From Pseudomonas sp. G34 (lineage in GTDB: Bacteria > Pseudomonadota > Gammaproteobacteria > Pseudomonadales > Pseudomonadaceae): a stretch of DNA of 64,000 nt. The notes below the pieces were generated by a model. It was not told the origin of the DNA and did not search any database. It was given only the letters and a program-made list of their open reading frames with translations. The translations under genes and the position numbers were made by a program. Location: the NCBI RefSeq assembly GCF_031119625.1, contig NZ_JAVHZV010000030.1, positions 186,001-250,000 on the forward strand, in the 5' to 3' direction. Shown piece by piece: positions 17,128 to 25,803 of this stretch (its first letter is position 1; each line of letters begins with the position of its first letter).

Positions 17128-20100
17128 ATGACCATGCACTCTTTCCGTCGTTTGCTTGCCGTTTTCCTGCTGGGCCTGTGCCTGGCCAACTCGCCCGCCT
17201 GGGCCGACGCCAACCCGACCGCTGCCGACGTGCAGCGCAGCCTGGACACCCTCGCCGATCGCAAGCTGGTCGAGCCCGAGCAGACCCAGGTGCGCCAGAC
17301 GCTGGAAAAGACCCTGGATGCGCTCAACGCCCAGGCCGATAGCCAGCAGAAACTGGCCGCGCTGGAAAAGCAGCTGGCCCAGGCGCCCCGGCAGACCCAG
17401 GACGCCCACCGCGAACTGGAAAAGCTCAAGGCCACCAAGGTGGTGCCCGTGGCCCAGCGCTACGCCAGCACCAGTGTCGCCCAGCTGGAACAGATTCTCA
17501 GCGAGCGCAGCGCCCAGCTCAGCGACTGGCAGAAGCAGATCAACGACGCCAACACCCTGATCATCACCGCACAGACGCGTCCCGAGCGTGCCCAGGCAGA
17601 GATCAGCGGCAACCAGACGCGCGCCCAGCAGATCAACACCCTGCTCAAGAACGGCCGCGAGGACGGCAAGCCGCTGAGCGCCGAGCGCGTCAACCAGCTC
17701 AAGGCCGAACTGGCCCAGCTGGCCGCCCTGACCCAGCTGCGGCGCCAGGAAATGGCCGGCAACAGCGTGCTGCAGGACCTGGGCAGCGCCCAGCGCGACC
17801 TGCTCGACGAGCGCATCAGGCGCCTCGACGTCGAGCTGCAGGAGCTGCAGAACCTGATCAATGAAAAGCGCCGCGACCAGTCCGAGCGCACCGTGGCCGA
17901 GCAGTCCATGGAAGCGCAGAAGGTCGGCGGCTCCGACACCCTGTTGTCACGCGAGAGCGCGCTGAATCTCAAGCTCTCCGACTACCTGCTGCGCGGCACC
18001 GATCGCCTCAACGAACTGACCCAGCTCAACCTGCGCACCCAGCAGCAGCTCGACAGCCTCAACCAGACCGACCAGGCCCTCGACGACCAGATCAGCGTGC
18101 TGCAGGGCAGCCTGCTGCTGTCCAAGATTCTCTACAAGCAGAAGCAGTCGCTGCCCAAGCTCAAGCTCGACACCGGGCTAGCCGACGAAATCGCCGACAT
18201 TCGCCTCTACCAGTTCGAGCTCAACCAGCAGCGCGAGCAGATTTCCAATCCCGGCGCCTACGTCGACAAGCAGCTGGCCACCCAGCCGCCGGAAAGCGTG
18301 ACACCGGAGCTGCGCGAATCGCTGCTGGACCTGATCGATACCCGCCGAGCCCTGCACGACCGACTGAACCGCGAACTCAACGCGCTGCTCAACGAATCGA
18401 TCACCCTGCAGCTCAACCAGAAGCAACTGCAGGACACCGCCACTGCCCTGCGCGCGACCCTCGACGAGCAGATGTTCTGGATCCCCAGCAACAACCCGCT
18501 CAACCTCGACTGGTTCAAGACCGCGCCAGCCCAGCTGCAACGGCAGATCTCCGACCTGCCCTGGCTGGACAACATCAGCCAGCTCGGCGCCGGCCTGATC
18601 GAGCGCCCCCTGCTGTTCCTGCCGCTGCTGCTGGTCATGGGCCTGCTGCTGTTCAAGCGCCGCTACCTGAGCCAGAAACTCACCGATCTGCACAAGGATA
18701 TCGGCCACTTCAAGCGTGACAGCCAGCTGCACACGCCGGTGGCGATTTTCCTCAACGTGCTGCTGGCCCTGCCCGGCACCCTGTTCCTGGCGCTGTGCGG
18801 CTTCGCCCTGCAGATGGACGCCCGCGGCCTGAACGTCAACCTGGGCTCGGCGTTTCTCGGCATGGCCCAGGCCTGGCTGGTGTTCTATACCGTGTACCGC
18901 ATCTTCACCCCGGGCGGCGTGGCCGAGCTGCATTTCCACTGGGCGCGGGCCCATGTGGCCTACCTGCACCGGCAGATCCGCTGGCTGGGCGTGGTGGTAA
19001 TGGCGCTGGTGGCCGTGGTCACCGTCGCCGAACAGCAGCCGTCGAGCCTGTCCGACGACGTCATCGGCATCGCCGTGGTACTGACCTGCTACGGCCTGAT
19101 GATCTGGCTGCTGCAGAAGCTGCTGCTGCGCGGCCCGGCCCGCGAGAACGCCTCGACCTTCCGCATGTTCATCGGCGTGCTGTTCAGCATGCTGCCGCTG
19201 GGCCTGTTCCTGGCGGTGTGCTTCGGCTACTACTACACCGCCCTGAAGCTCAGCGACCGGCTGATCGACACCCTCTACCTGCTGCTGATCTGGCTGGTGG
19301 TCGAGGCGGTGTTCGTACGCGGCCTGGCCGTGGCGGCGCGGCGCCTGGCCTATCAGCGCGCCACCGCGAAGCGCGAAGCGCAGACCACCGAGGACAGCGA
19401 AGGCACCGAGATCCAGCTGGAAACCCCGCGACTGGACATCGAGCAGGTCAACCAGCAGTCCCTGCGCCTGATCCGCCTGACCCTGCTGGGCAGCTTCATC
19501 GCCGCCATGTACTGGGTCTGGGCGGATCTGATTTCGGTATTCGCCTACCTCGACAACATCACCCTCTACGAATACAACAGCAGTACCGTGGTGGGCAGCG
19601 CGGCCTCGCTGGTGCCGATCAGCCTGCTCGATGCCCTGTACGCACTGATCATCGCCGCCATCACCATGGCCCTGGGCCGCAACCTGCCCGGCCTGCTGGA
19701 AGTACTGGTACTGTCGCGCCTGCGCCTGGCCCAGGGCAGCGCCTACGCCACCACCACGCTGCTGTCGTACGTGATCTTCGGCACCGGTATCGTGGTCACC
19801 CTGTCCACCCTGGGGGTCAGCTGGAACAAGCTGCAGTGGCTGGTCGCCGCGCTGTCGGTGGGTATCGGTTTCGGCATGCAGGAGATTTTCGCCAACTTCA
19901 TCTCCGGACTGATCATCCTGTTCGAGCGGCCCATGCGCATCGGCGACCTGGTAACCATCGGCACCGTCACCGGCACCGTCAAGCGCATCCACATCCGCGC
20001 CACCCACATCATCGACAGTGACCGCAAGGAAGTCATCGTGCCGAACAAGACGTTCGTCACCAGCCAGTTGATCAACTGGACCCTGACCGATACGGTGACC

Positions 20101-20472
20101 CGCATCGTGCTGACCTTCAAGGTCAACCGTGGCGCCGATCTGGAGAAGGTGCGAAACCTGCTGCTGCAGGCCGCCCAGGAAAATTCGCGGGTCATGCGCG
20201 ACCCGGCGCCGACCGCCCAGCTCAGCCTCTACTCGCCGGACGGCCTGACCCACGAACTGAAGTTCTACGTCAAGGAACTGGGCGACCGTGGCGCAGCGAC
20301 CGACGAGCTCAACCGGCGTATCGACCAGCTGTTCGCCGACAACGACATCAACCTGTCCAGCACGCCGAAGATGGACATCGTGCTCAGCCGCGCAGCCGCG
20401 CCCCACGACACCCTCAAGCTCGATGACGAACAGTTGGCGAGCGCCGAGAAAAAAGACGAGGCCAAACCGTGA
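17128..20472 (+). CDS. mscK: Mechanosensitive channel MscK (KefA)
   Basis: 1114 residues, the size of MscK. A signal peptide (to about residue 26, ...NSPAWADA) is followed by a long periplasmic coiled-coil domain (about 30-480), then a multi-pass membrane region and the C-terminal MscS core. The core shows the pore-lining helix region WLVAALSVGIGFGMQEIFAN followed by FISGLIILFERPMRIGDLV. Opens on membrane tension and is K+-sensitive in E. coli. The upstream NhaP2-type K+/H+ antiporter gene makes an osmotic/K+ theme. Its TGA overlaps the GTG of selO. Confidence 0.93.
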   Translation: MTMHSFRRLLAVFLLGLCLANSPAWADANPTAADVQRSLDTLADRKLVEPEQTQVRQTLEKTLDALNAQADSQQKLAALEKQLAQAPRQTQDAHRELEKLKATKVVPVAQRYASTSVAQLEQILSERSAQLSDWQKQINDANTLIITAQTRPERAQAEISGNQTRAQQINTLLKNGREDGKPLSAERVNQLKAELAQLAALTQLRRQEMAGNSVLQDLGSAQRDLLDERIRRLDVELQELQNLINEKRRDQSERTVAEQSMEAQKVGGSDTLLSRESALNLKLSDYLLRGTDRLNELTQLNLRTQQQLDSLNQTDQALDDQISVLQGSLLLSKILYKQKQSLPKLKLDTGLADEIADIRLYQFELNQQREQISNPGAYVDKQLATQPPESVTPELRESLLDLIDTRRALHDRLNRELNALLNESITLQLNQKQLQDTATALRATLDEQMFWIPSNNPLNLDWFKTAPAQLQRQISDLPWLDNISQLGAGLIERPLLFLPLLLVMGLLLFKRRYLSQKLTDLHKDIGHFKRDSQLHTPVAIFLNVLLALPGTLFLALCGFALQMDARGLNVNLGSAFLGMAQAWLVFYTVYRIFTPGGVAELHFHWARAHVAYLHRQIRWLGVVVMALVAVVTVAEQQPSSLSDDVIGIAVVLTCYGLMIWLLQKLLLRGPARENASTFRMFIGVLFSMLPLGLFLAVCFGYYYTALKLSDRLIDTLYLLLIWLVVEAVFVRGLAVAARRLAYQRATAKREAQTTEDSEGTEIQLETPRLDIEQVNQQSLRLIRLTLLGSFIAAMYWVWADLISVFAYLDNITLYEYNSSTVVGSAASLVPISLLDALYALIIAAITMALGRNLPGLLEVLVLSRLRLAQGSAYATTTLLSYVIFGTGIVVTLSTLGVSWNKLQWLVAALSVGIGFGMQEIFANFISGLIILFERPMRIGDLVTIGTVTGTVKRIHIRATHIIDSDRKEVIVPNKTFVTSQLINWTLTDTVTRIVLTFKVNRGADLEKVRNLLLQAAQENSRVMRDPAPTAQLSLYSPDGLTHELKFYVKELGDRGAATDELNRRIDQLFADNDINLSSTPKMDIVLSRAAAPHDTLKLDDEQLASAEKKDEAKP

Positions 20473-21932
20473 AAACCCTCGACACCCTGACCTTCGACAA
20501 TCGCTTCGCCGGCCTGGGTGACGGCTTTTCAACGCACATATTGCCCGAGCCCATCGCCGAACCGCGCCTGGTGGTGGCCAGTGACAGTGCCCTGGCCCTG
20601 CTCGATCTCGACCCGCACGAAGCGCAGCGCGAGGTGTTCGCCGAACTGTTCTCCGGCAACCAGCTGTGGAGCGACGCCGAACCGCGCGCCATGGTCTATT
20701 CCGGCCACCAGTTCGGCGGCTACTCGCCGCGCCTGGGCGATGGCCGCGGCCTGCTGCTCGGCGAAGTGCTCAACGACGCCGGCGAGCATTGGGACCTGCA
20801 CCTCAAGGGCGCCGGCATGACCCCCTACTCGCGCATGGGCGATGGCCGCGCCGTGCTGCGCTCATCGATCCGCGAGTTTCTCGCCAGCGAAGCGCTGCAC
20901 GCCCTCGGCATTCCCAGCTCACGGGCGCTGTGCGTGACCGGCTCGAGCACGCCGGTGTGGCGCGAGAAACAGGAAAGCGCCGCGATGCTGGTGCGCCTGG
21001 CCCCCAGCCATATCCGCTTCGGCCACTTCGAATACTTCTACTACACGCGCCAGCACGAGCAGCTCAAGCAACTCGCCGATTACGTCATCGAGCACCACTA
21101 TCCGGCTTGCCTCGAACAGCCGCAGCCCTACGCCACGCTGCTCAAGGCGGTGCTGGAGCGCACCGCGGAAATGATCGCCTGGTGGCAGGCCTATGGCTTC
21201 TGCCACGGGGTGATGAACACCGACAACATGTCGATCCTCGGCATCACCTTCGACTTCGGCCCCTACGCCTTCCTCGACGATTTCGACGCCAAGCACATCT
21301 GCAACCATTCCGACGACACCGGCCGCTACAGTTTCAGCAACCAGGTGCCCATCGCCCACTGGAATCTCTCGGCCCTCGCCCAGGCACTGACGCCGCTGGT
21401 GGACGTCGACACGCTGCGTGAAACCCTCGACCTGTTCCTGCCGATCTACCAGGCGCACTACCACGACCTGATGCGCAAACGGCTGGGCTTCACCACTGCC
21501 GAAGACGGTGACGAAGCACTGATCCAGCGCCTGCTGACCCTGATGCAGGCCGGCAAGGCCACCGACTACTCGCTGTTCTTCCGCCACCTCGGCGACCAGG
21601 CCCCGGCCGAGGCCCTGAACGTGGTGCGCAACGACTTCGTCGACCTCCAGGGCTTCGACGCCTGGGGCGCCGACTACCTGGCCCGCCTCGACCGCGAAGG
21701 CTTCGAACAGAGCGAGCGCCAGGCGCGCATGCACGCCGTCAACCCGCTCTACGTGCTACGCAACTACCTGGCCCAGGAAGCCATCGCCGCCGCCGAAGCT
21801 GGCGATTACGAACCCGTACGGAACCTGCATAAGGTGCTGACCCGCCCCTTCGACGAACAGCCGGGCAAGGAACATTACGCGCAGCGCCCACCGGATTGGG
21901 GCAAGCATCTGTCGATCAGTTGTTCGTCGTGA
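20469..21932 (+). CDS. selO: Protein adenylyltransferase SelO (YdiU)
   Basis: 487-residue pseudokinase that transfers AMP from ATP to Ser/Thr/Tyr of target proteins. Motifs include YSGHQFGGYSPRLGDGR (about 77-93), LHLKGAGMTPYSRMGDGRA and GFCHGVMNTDNMS with the metal-binding Asn/Asp. The chain ends CSS; in eukaryotic SelO the equivalent antepenultimate residue is selenocysteine, and here TGC/TGT-type Cys is used. The GTG start overlaps the mscK stop by four bases, so the two are translationally coupled. Confidence 0.95.
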   Translation: MKTLDTLTFDNRFAGLGDGFSTHILPEPIAEPRLVVASDSALALLDLDPHEAQREVFAELFSGNQLWSDAEPRAMVYSGHQFGGYSPRLGDGRGLLLGEVLNDAGEHWDLHLKGAGMTPYSRMGDGRAVLRSSIREFLASEALHALGIPSSRALCVTGSSTPVWREKQESAAMLVRLAPSHIRFGHFEYFYYTRQHEQLKQLADYVIEHHYPACLEQPQPYATLLKAVLERTAEMIAWWQAYGFCHGVMNTDNMSILGITFDFGPYAFLDDFDAKHICNHSDDTGRYSFSNQVPIAHWNLSALAQALTPLVDVDTLRETLDLFLPIYQAHYHDLMRKRLGFTTAEDGDEALIQRLLTLMQAGKATDYSLFFRHLGDQAPAEALNVVRNDFVDLQGFDAWGADYLARLDREGFEQSERQARMHAVNPLYVLRNYLAQEAIAAAEAGDYEPVRNLHKVLTRPFDEQPGKEHYAQRPPDWGKHLSISCSS

Positions 21933-22063
21933 GTGCGGATGACACAGCGTCAGCATGCCCTCTCCATGCTCACCCGCTAACACTGGACCCCGCACGTAAA
22001 TACGGATCGAGCAGTGAGGCCCGATCAGGAGCGTTTGCTTCCCCCTTGTAGCAGGCCACCCCC

Positions 22064-22525
22064 ATGCAAACCCATCAGCTCACCTTGTTCGCCGACTACC
22101 ACCAGTTCTACCTGCAGGACGAAGCAGCCTCGGGTGATCTGTCACAAGCCTGGAACCCGGAGGCCGTCGAGCGGATGCTGGCCGTGGCCGATGGCGTCGT
22201 GGGTATCGGTACGCTGCGCAATATGGACGTTGCCGTGACGCTCGAAATCCTCGCGGAACCGCCAAGTGCCGATACCGCCGGCTTCGATCATGTCGTCGAA
22301 GGTTCGCTCGACGCGCGCTGCGGCACCCTGGTGGTTGCGGGTTGTACGGATTACTTCCCGGACGCATCGCGTTTCGCCCTGGCCCCGGGCACCTACCGGG
22401 TGCGGCTGTCGATTTCCGGCGCCGACACGCTCTCCGAGGATGGCCTCGATGGCGAGGATCACTACCTTGTGCAGCTCTGGCCTGCGCCGCTAGCAGAGCC
22501 AGCGGTACTCAAGCAGTATCGGTGA
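22064..22525 (+). CDS. Hypothetical protein, possibly ComJ-like
   Basis: 153-residue acidic soluble protein, MQTHQLTLFADYHQFYLQD at the N-terminus, with no signal peptide or membrane segment. The opening YHQFYLQDE and the PGTYRVRLSISG segment resemble small beta-rich proteins of the ComJ (NucA-inhibitor) type, but I am not certain. Codon use resembles the neighbours. Weak ribosome-binding site. It stands alone between selO and ccdAB. Confidence 0.6.
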   Translation: MQTHQLTLFADYHQFYLQDEAASGDLSQAWNPEAVERMLAVADGVVGIGTLRNMDVAVTLEILAEPPSADTAGFDHVVEGSLDARCGTLVVAGCTDYFPDASRFALAPGTYRVRLSISGADTLSEDGLDGEDHYLVQLWPAPLAEPAVLKQYR

Positions 22526-22558
22526 TCAGCAGGATGGATTGGCCGATGGCGTAATCCG

Positions 22559-22575
22559 TGGTTCACCGTGAACCA
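22559..22575. repeat. 17-base palindrome
   Basis: TGGTTCAC-c-GTGAACCA, perfect 8-bp arms around one base, between the hypothetical gene and ccdB. It could be a protein-binding site or a chance palindrome; there is no T-run. Confidence 0.35.
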
Positions 22576-22640
22576 GCTGGTCGATTCGATCTAACGGATC
22601 GAGCCTTCAGCCCACACGCCCTATACATCGCGCACTTCGC

Positions 22641-22958
22641 TCAAATGCCGGTTATGAGCAGATCAAGCGCCGCGATGATTTCGTCACGCCGCGCCGATAA
22701 ATCCGCCACCATGGGCCCCAGCTGTTTGTTGGCAATACCGGCCATTTGCGGCGTCATCATCACGTAGGGCTCGCCCTCGATATCAAACCGCGGGGTGAGG
22801 GTTCTCAGTATTTTTCCCTGCATGGCGCTGGCTACATAAAGCGGTACGACGACCCGCGTACCGAGTTCGGCGAGCAGATCGCTCTGTACATTGAGCAGCA
22901 AGGGCACGGCGGCGCTGGTGGCAGGATTGATGTTCTTGTAAACGGCAAACTGCGTCAT
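22641..22958 (-). CDS. ccdB: CcdB-family toxin
   Basis: 105-residue CcdB-like protein, MTQFAVYKNINPATSAAVPL and ending LDLLITGI. CcdB toxins poison DNA gyrase; their C-terminal W-G-I is essential, and here the end is T-G-I, so the penultimate Gly and terminal Ile are kept but the Trp is not. Its ATG shares one base with the ccdA stop. Activity is uncertain because of the Trp replacement. Confidence 0.87.
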   Translation of the reverse strand: MTQFAVYKNINPATSAAVPLLLNVQSDLLAELGTRVVVPLYVASAMQGKILRTLTPRFDIEGEPYVMMTPQMAGIANKQLGPMVADLSARRDEIIAALDLLITGI

Positions 22959-23203
22959 CAGAAGCTCCGCAATTCGTCGCTGAACACACCATTGGACTCT
23001 ACGTGCTCATTGTAAGCCGTGATGGCCTGGCGGTTGTCTGCCAGCCACTGTTCACGCTGCTTTTCCTTTAGCGCCTGGACCAGAGCCTTCTCCAGCGTGG
23101 CGGAGAGGTTGATGTCGAGCGACTTGGCCTTGTTGAGCAGATCCTCATTGACGCGAAGGTTGGCCGCTCGTTTCGGGGCATTGAGATCGTATGAAGACAG
23201 CAT
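22958..23203 (-). CDS. ccdA: CcdA-family antitoxin
   Basis: 81-residue type II antitoxin. It has an N-terminal ribbon-helix-helix (NLRVNEDLLNKAKSLDINLS at about residues 15-34) and a C-terminal toxin-binding tail (EHVESNGVFSDELRSF), both typical. ATG 23203 is preceded by AAGGAAA; an in-frame start at 23293 would read through the presumed promoter and operator. Base composition is lower in GC than the flanking genes, in line with horizontal acquisition. Confidence 0.9.
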   Translation of the reverse strand: MLSSYDLNAPKRAANLRVNEDLLNKAKSLDINLSATLEKALVQALKEKQREQWLADNRQAITAYNEHVESNGVFSDELRSF

Positions 23204-23224
23204 GAGAATTTCCTTGCCGAGTGA

Positions 23225-23260
23225 TGCGCACAATCTATGCGCATAAAAAATCCGAGTAAA
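23225..23260 (-). promoter_or_regulatory. Putative ccdAB operator/promoter region
   Basis: Two self-palindromic TGCGCA boxes (23225-23230 and 23238-23243) spaced by seven bases are followed by an A-run, 22 bases upstream of ccdA. Ribbon-helix-helix antitoxins bind paired short palindromes, so this is a reasonable autoregulatory operator. Inference from pattern and position. Confidence 0.45.
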
Positions 23261-23382
23261 GCGCCTTTCGACGCGTGCAGCTATCCGGCCCACCGCTCAG
23301 CCGCCACGCCTGCCTCACACAAGACTTCCCCGCGAAAACCCGGATAATGCCGGCCATTCGTTTTGCTTGCCGGTGCCGCCCC

Positions 23383-25584
23383 ATGGAAATCAAGGTCAAT
23401 TTTCTCGACAACCTTCGCCTCGAAGCCAAGTTCGACGACTTCACGGTGATCGCCGATCAGCCGATCCGCTACAAGGGCGATGGCTCGGCGCCGGGGCCGT
23501 TCGACTATTTCCTGGCCTCCTCGGCCTTGTGCGCGGCGTACTTCGTCAAGCTGTACTGCCAGACCCGCGACATCCCCACCGAGAACATTCGCCTGTCGCA
23601 GAACAACATCGTCGACCCGGAGAACCGCTACGCGCAAATCTTCAAGATCCAGGTCGAGCTGCCGGCGGACATTTCCGAGAAGGATCGCTTGGGGATTCTG
23701 CGCTCCATCGACCGCTGCACGGTGAAGAAGGTGGTGCAACAGGGCCCCGAGTTCATCATCGAGGAGGTGGAAAGCCTCGACGCCGACGCCCAGGCGCTGC
23801 TGATGCCGGTGTCCGCTACCACCACCTACATCCCGGGCAAGGACCTGCCGCTGGAGCAGACCATCGCCAACATGTCGGCCATCCTCGCGGATCTCGGGAT
23901 GAAGATCGAGATCGCCTCCTGGCGCAACATCGTGCCCAACGTCTGGTCGCTGCATATCCGCGACGCGCAGTCGAACCTGTGCTTCACCAACGGCAAGGGT
24001 GCGACCAAGGAAAGCGCGCTGGCCTCGGCGCTGGGCGAGTTCATCGAGCGGCTGAACTGCAACTTCTTCTACAACGACCAGTTCTGGGGCGAGGACATCG
24101 CCAATGCCGCGTTCGTCCATTATCCCAACGAGCGCTGGTTCAAGCCGGGGCCGAAGGATGCGCTGCCCGAAGAGATCCTCGACGAGCATTGCCTGGCCAT
24201 CTACAACCCGGATGGCGAACTGCGCGGCTCGCACCTGTACGACACCAATTCCGGCAACACCCTGCGCGGCATCTGTTCGCTGCCGTTCGTGCGCCGCAGC
24301 GACGGCGAGACGGTGTATTTCCCGTCCAACCTGATCGAGAACCTGTACCTCTCCAACGGCATGAGCGCCGGCAACACCCTGGCTGAAGCCCAGGTGCAGT
24401 GCCTGTCAGAGATCTTCGAGCGGGCGGTGAAACGCGAAATCCTCGAAGGCGAGCTGTGCCTGCCGGACGTGCCGCAAGAGGTGCTGGCCAAGTACCCGGG
24501 CATCGTCGCCGGTATCCAGGGCCTGGAGGAGCAGGGCTTTCCGGTGCTGGTCAAGGACGCCTCCCTGGGCGGTGAATTCCCGGTGATGTGCGTGACCCTG
24601 ATGAACCCGCGCACCGGCGGCGTGTTCGCGTCCTTCGGCGCGCACCCGAGCCTGGAGGTGGCGCTGGAGCGCAGCCTGACCGAACTGCTGCAGGGCCGCA
24701 GCTTCGAGGGCCTCAACGACCTGCCGCAGCCGACCTTCGACAGCCTGGCGCTGACCGAGCCGAACAACTTCGTCGAGCACTTCATCGACTCCAGCGGCGT
24801 GGTGTCCTGGCGCTTCTTCGGCGCCACGCCGGACTTCGAGTTCGTCGAGTGGGACTTCTCCGGCGAGGGCAGCGACTCCAACGAGCAGGAAGCCGCGACC
24901 CTGTTCGGCATCCTCGAGGGCATGGGCAAGGAAGTCTACGTGGCCACCTATGATGATCTCGGCGCCAACGCCTGCCGTATCCTGGTGCCGGGCTACTCGG
25001 AGATCTACCCGGTCGAGGACCTGATCTGGGACAACACCAACAAGGCGCTGCTGTTTCGCAAGGACATCCTCAACCTGCACGCCCTGAGCGACCGCGAACT
25101 CAAGTCGCTGCTGCGCAACCTGAACAACGCCGAGGTCGACGACTACACCGACATCAGCACGCTGATCGGCATCGAGTTCGACGACAACACGGTGTGGGGC
25201 CAGTTGACCATCCTCGAGCTGAAGCTGTTGATCAACCTGGCGCTGAAGAAGTACGACGATGCCAAGGAGCTGGTCGAGGCCTTCCTGCAGTACAACGACA
25301 ACACCGTCGAACGCGGCCTGTTCTACCAGGCGGTCAATGCCGTGCTGGAGATCCAGCTGGACGACGAACTGGAGCTGGCCAACTTCGAGCACAACCTGCG
25401 GCGCATGTTCGGCAACGAGCGCATGGACGCGGTGGTCGGCTCGGTGCACGGCAGCGTGCGCTTCTTTGGCCTGACGCCCACCAGCATGAAACTGGAAGGC
25501 CTGGACAAGCACCTGCGCCTGATCGACAGCTACCGGAAACTGCACGCCGCCCGCGCCAAAGCGGCAGGTCTTGTCGGCCGATAA
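23383..25584 (+). CDS. OsmC domain / YcaO domain fusion protein
   Basis: 733 residues. An N-terminal OsmC-like domain of about 140 residues (MEIKVNFLDNLRLEAKFDDF; GPFDYFLASSALCAAYFVKL with Cys; IDRCTVKK with the second Cys) is joined to a YcaO domain. The ATP-binding signatures GKGATKESALASALGEFIER and LAEAQVQCLSEIFERAVKRE are present, with a C-terminal helical repeat-like region (from about 570). YcaO enzymes activate amide backbones with ATP; E. coli YcaO is linked to ribosomal protein S12 methylthiolation. No precursor peptide or cyclodehydratase partner is adjacent, so a RiPP role is unlikely. Confidence 0.88.
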   Translation: MEIKVNFLDNLRLEAKFDDFTVIADQPIRYKGDGSAPGPFDYFLASSALCAAYFVKLYCQTRDIPTENIRLSQNNIVDPENRYAQIFKIQVELPADISEKDRLGILRSIDRCTVKKVVQQGPEFIIEEVESLDADAQALLMPVSATTTYIPGKDLPLEQTIANMSAILADLGMKIEIASWRNIVPNVWSLHIRDAQSNLCFTNGKGATKESALASALGEFIERLNCNFFYNDQFWGEDIANAAFVHYPNERWFKPGPKDALPEEILDEHCLAIYNPDGELRGSHLYDTNSGNTLRGICSLPFVRRSDGETVYFPSNLIENLYLSNGMSAGNTLAEAQVQCLSEIFERAVKREILEGELCLPDVPQEVLAKYPGIVAGIQGLEEQGFPVLVKDASLGGEFPVMCVTLMNPRTGGVFASFGAHPSLEVALERSLTELLQGRSFEGLNDLPQPTFDSLALTEPNNFVEHFIDSSGVVSWRFFGATPDFEFVEWDFSGEGSDSNEQEAATLFGILEGMGKEVYVATYDDLGANACRILVPGYSEIYPVEDLIWDNTNKALLFRKDILNLHALSDRELKSLLRNLNNAEVDDYTDISTLIGIEFDDNTVWGQLTILELKLLINLALKKYDDAKELVEAFLQYNDNTVERGLFYQAVNAVLEIQLDDELELANFEHNLRRMFGNERMDAVVGSVHGSVRFFGLTPTSMKLEGLDKHLRLIDSYRKLHAARAKAAGLVGR

Positions 25585-25604
25585 CCCAACCAGAGGCGTC
25601 AACG

Positions 25605-25636
25605 AGAAAGCACTTTCGGGTGCTTTCTGCGTTTTT
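25605..25636 (+). terminator. Rho-independent terminator after OsmC-YcaO gene
   Basis: AGAAAGCAC (25605-25613) / GTGCTTTCT (25620-25628), perfect 9-bp stem with a six-base loop, followed after three bases by five T residues. Confidence 0.75.
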
Positions 25637-25803
25637 GCGGCCTTGAAAGGTCGCTACGAGAACGGCGCGGGGCGTTACCAGACAGAGAAATCGAGTGCCG
25701 GGTACGCATCATCGGTGGTGCACCGTGCAAACGCGACAAGCCAGGGTAGGCCCCAACTTGCGTAAGCAGACCAACAAGAACCCATAGAGGGCACTCAGCA
25801 GCC

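Noticed and set aside
15811..17409. Reverse-strand frame of about 532 codons across the antiporter and mscK genes
   Set aside because: It crosses two real genes and their gap, has low-complexity composition and no ribosome-binding site of note.
18178..20532. Very long reverse-strand open frame (about 784 codons) opposite mscK
   Set aside because: Glutamine/valine/aspartate-rich composition typical of antisense reading of a high-GC gene. No domain is recognisable, and the forward frame is a clear MscK.
23383..25584. RiPP (thiazole/oxazole) cluster built around the YcaO protein
   Set aside because: No precursor peptide, dehydrogenase or E1-like partner nearby. The OsmC-YcaO fusion is a stand-alone housekeeping-like protein.
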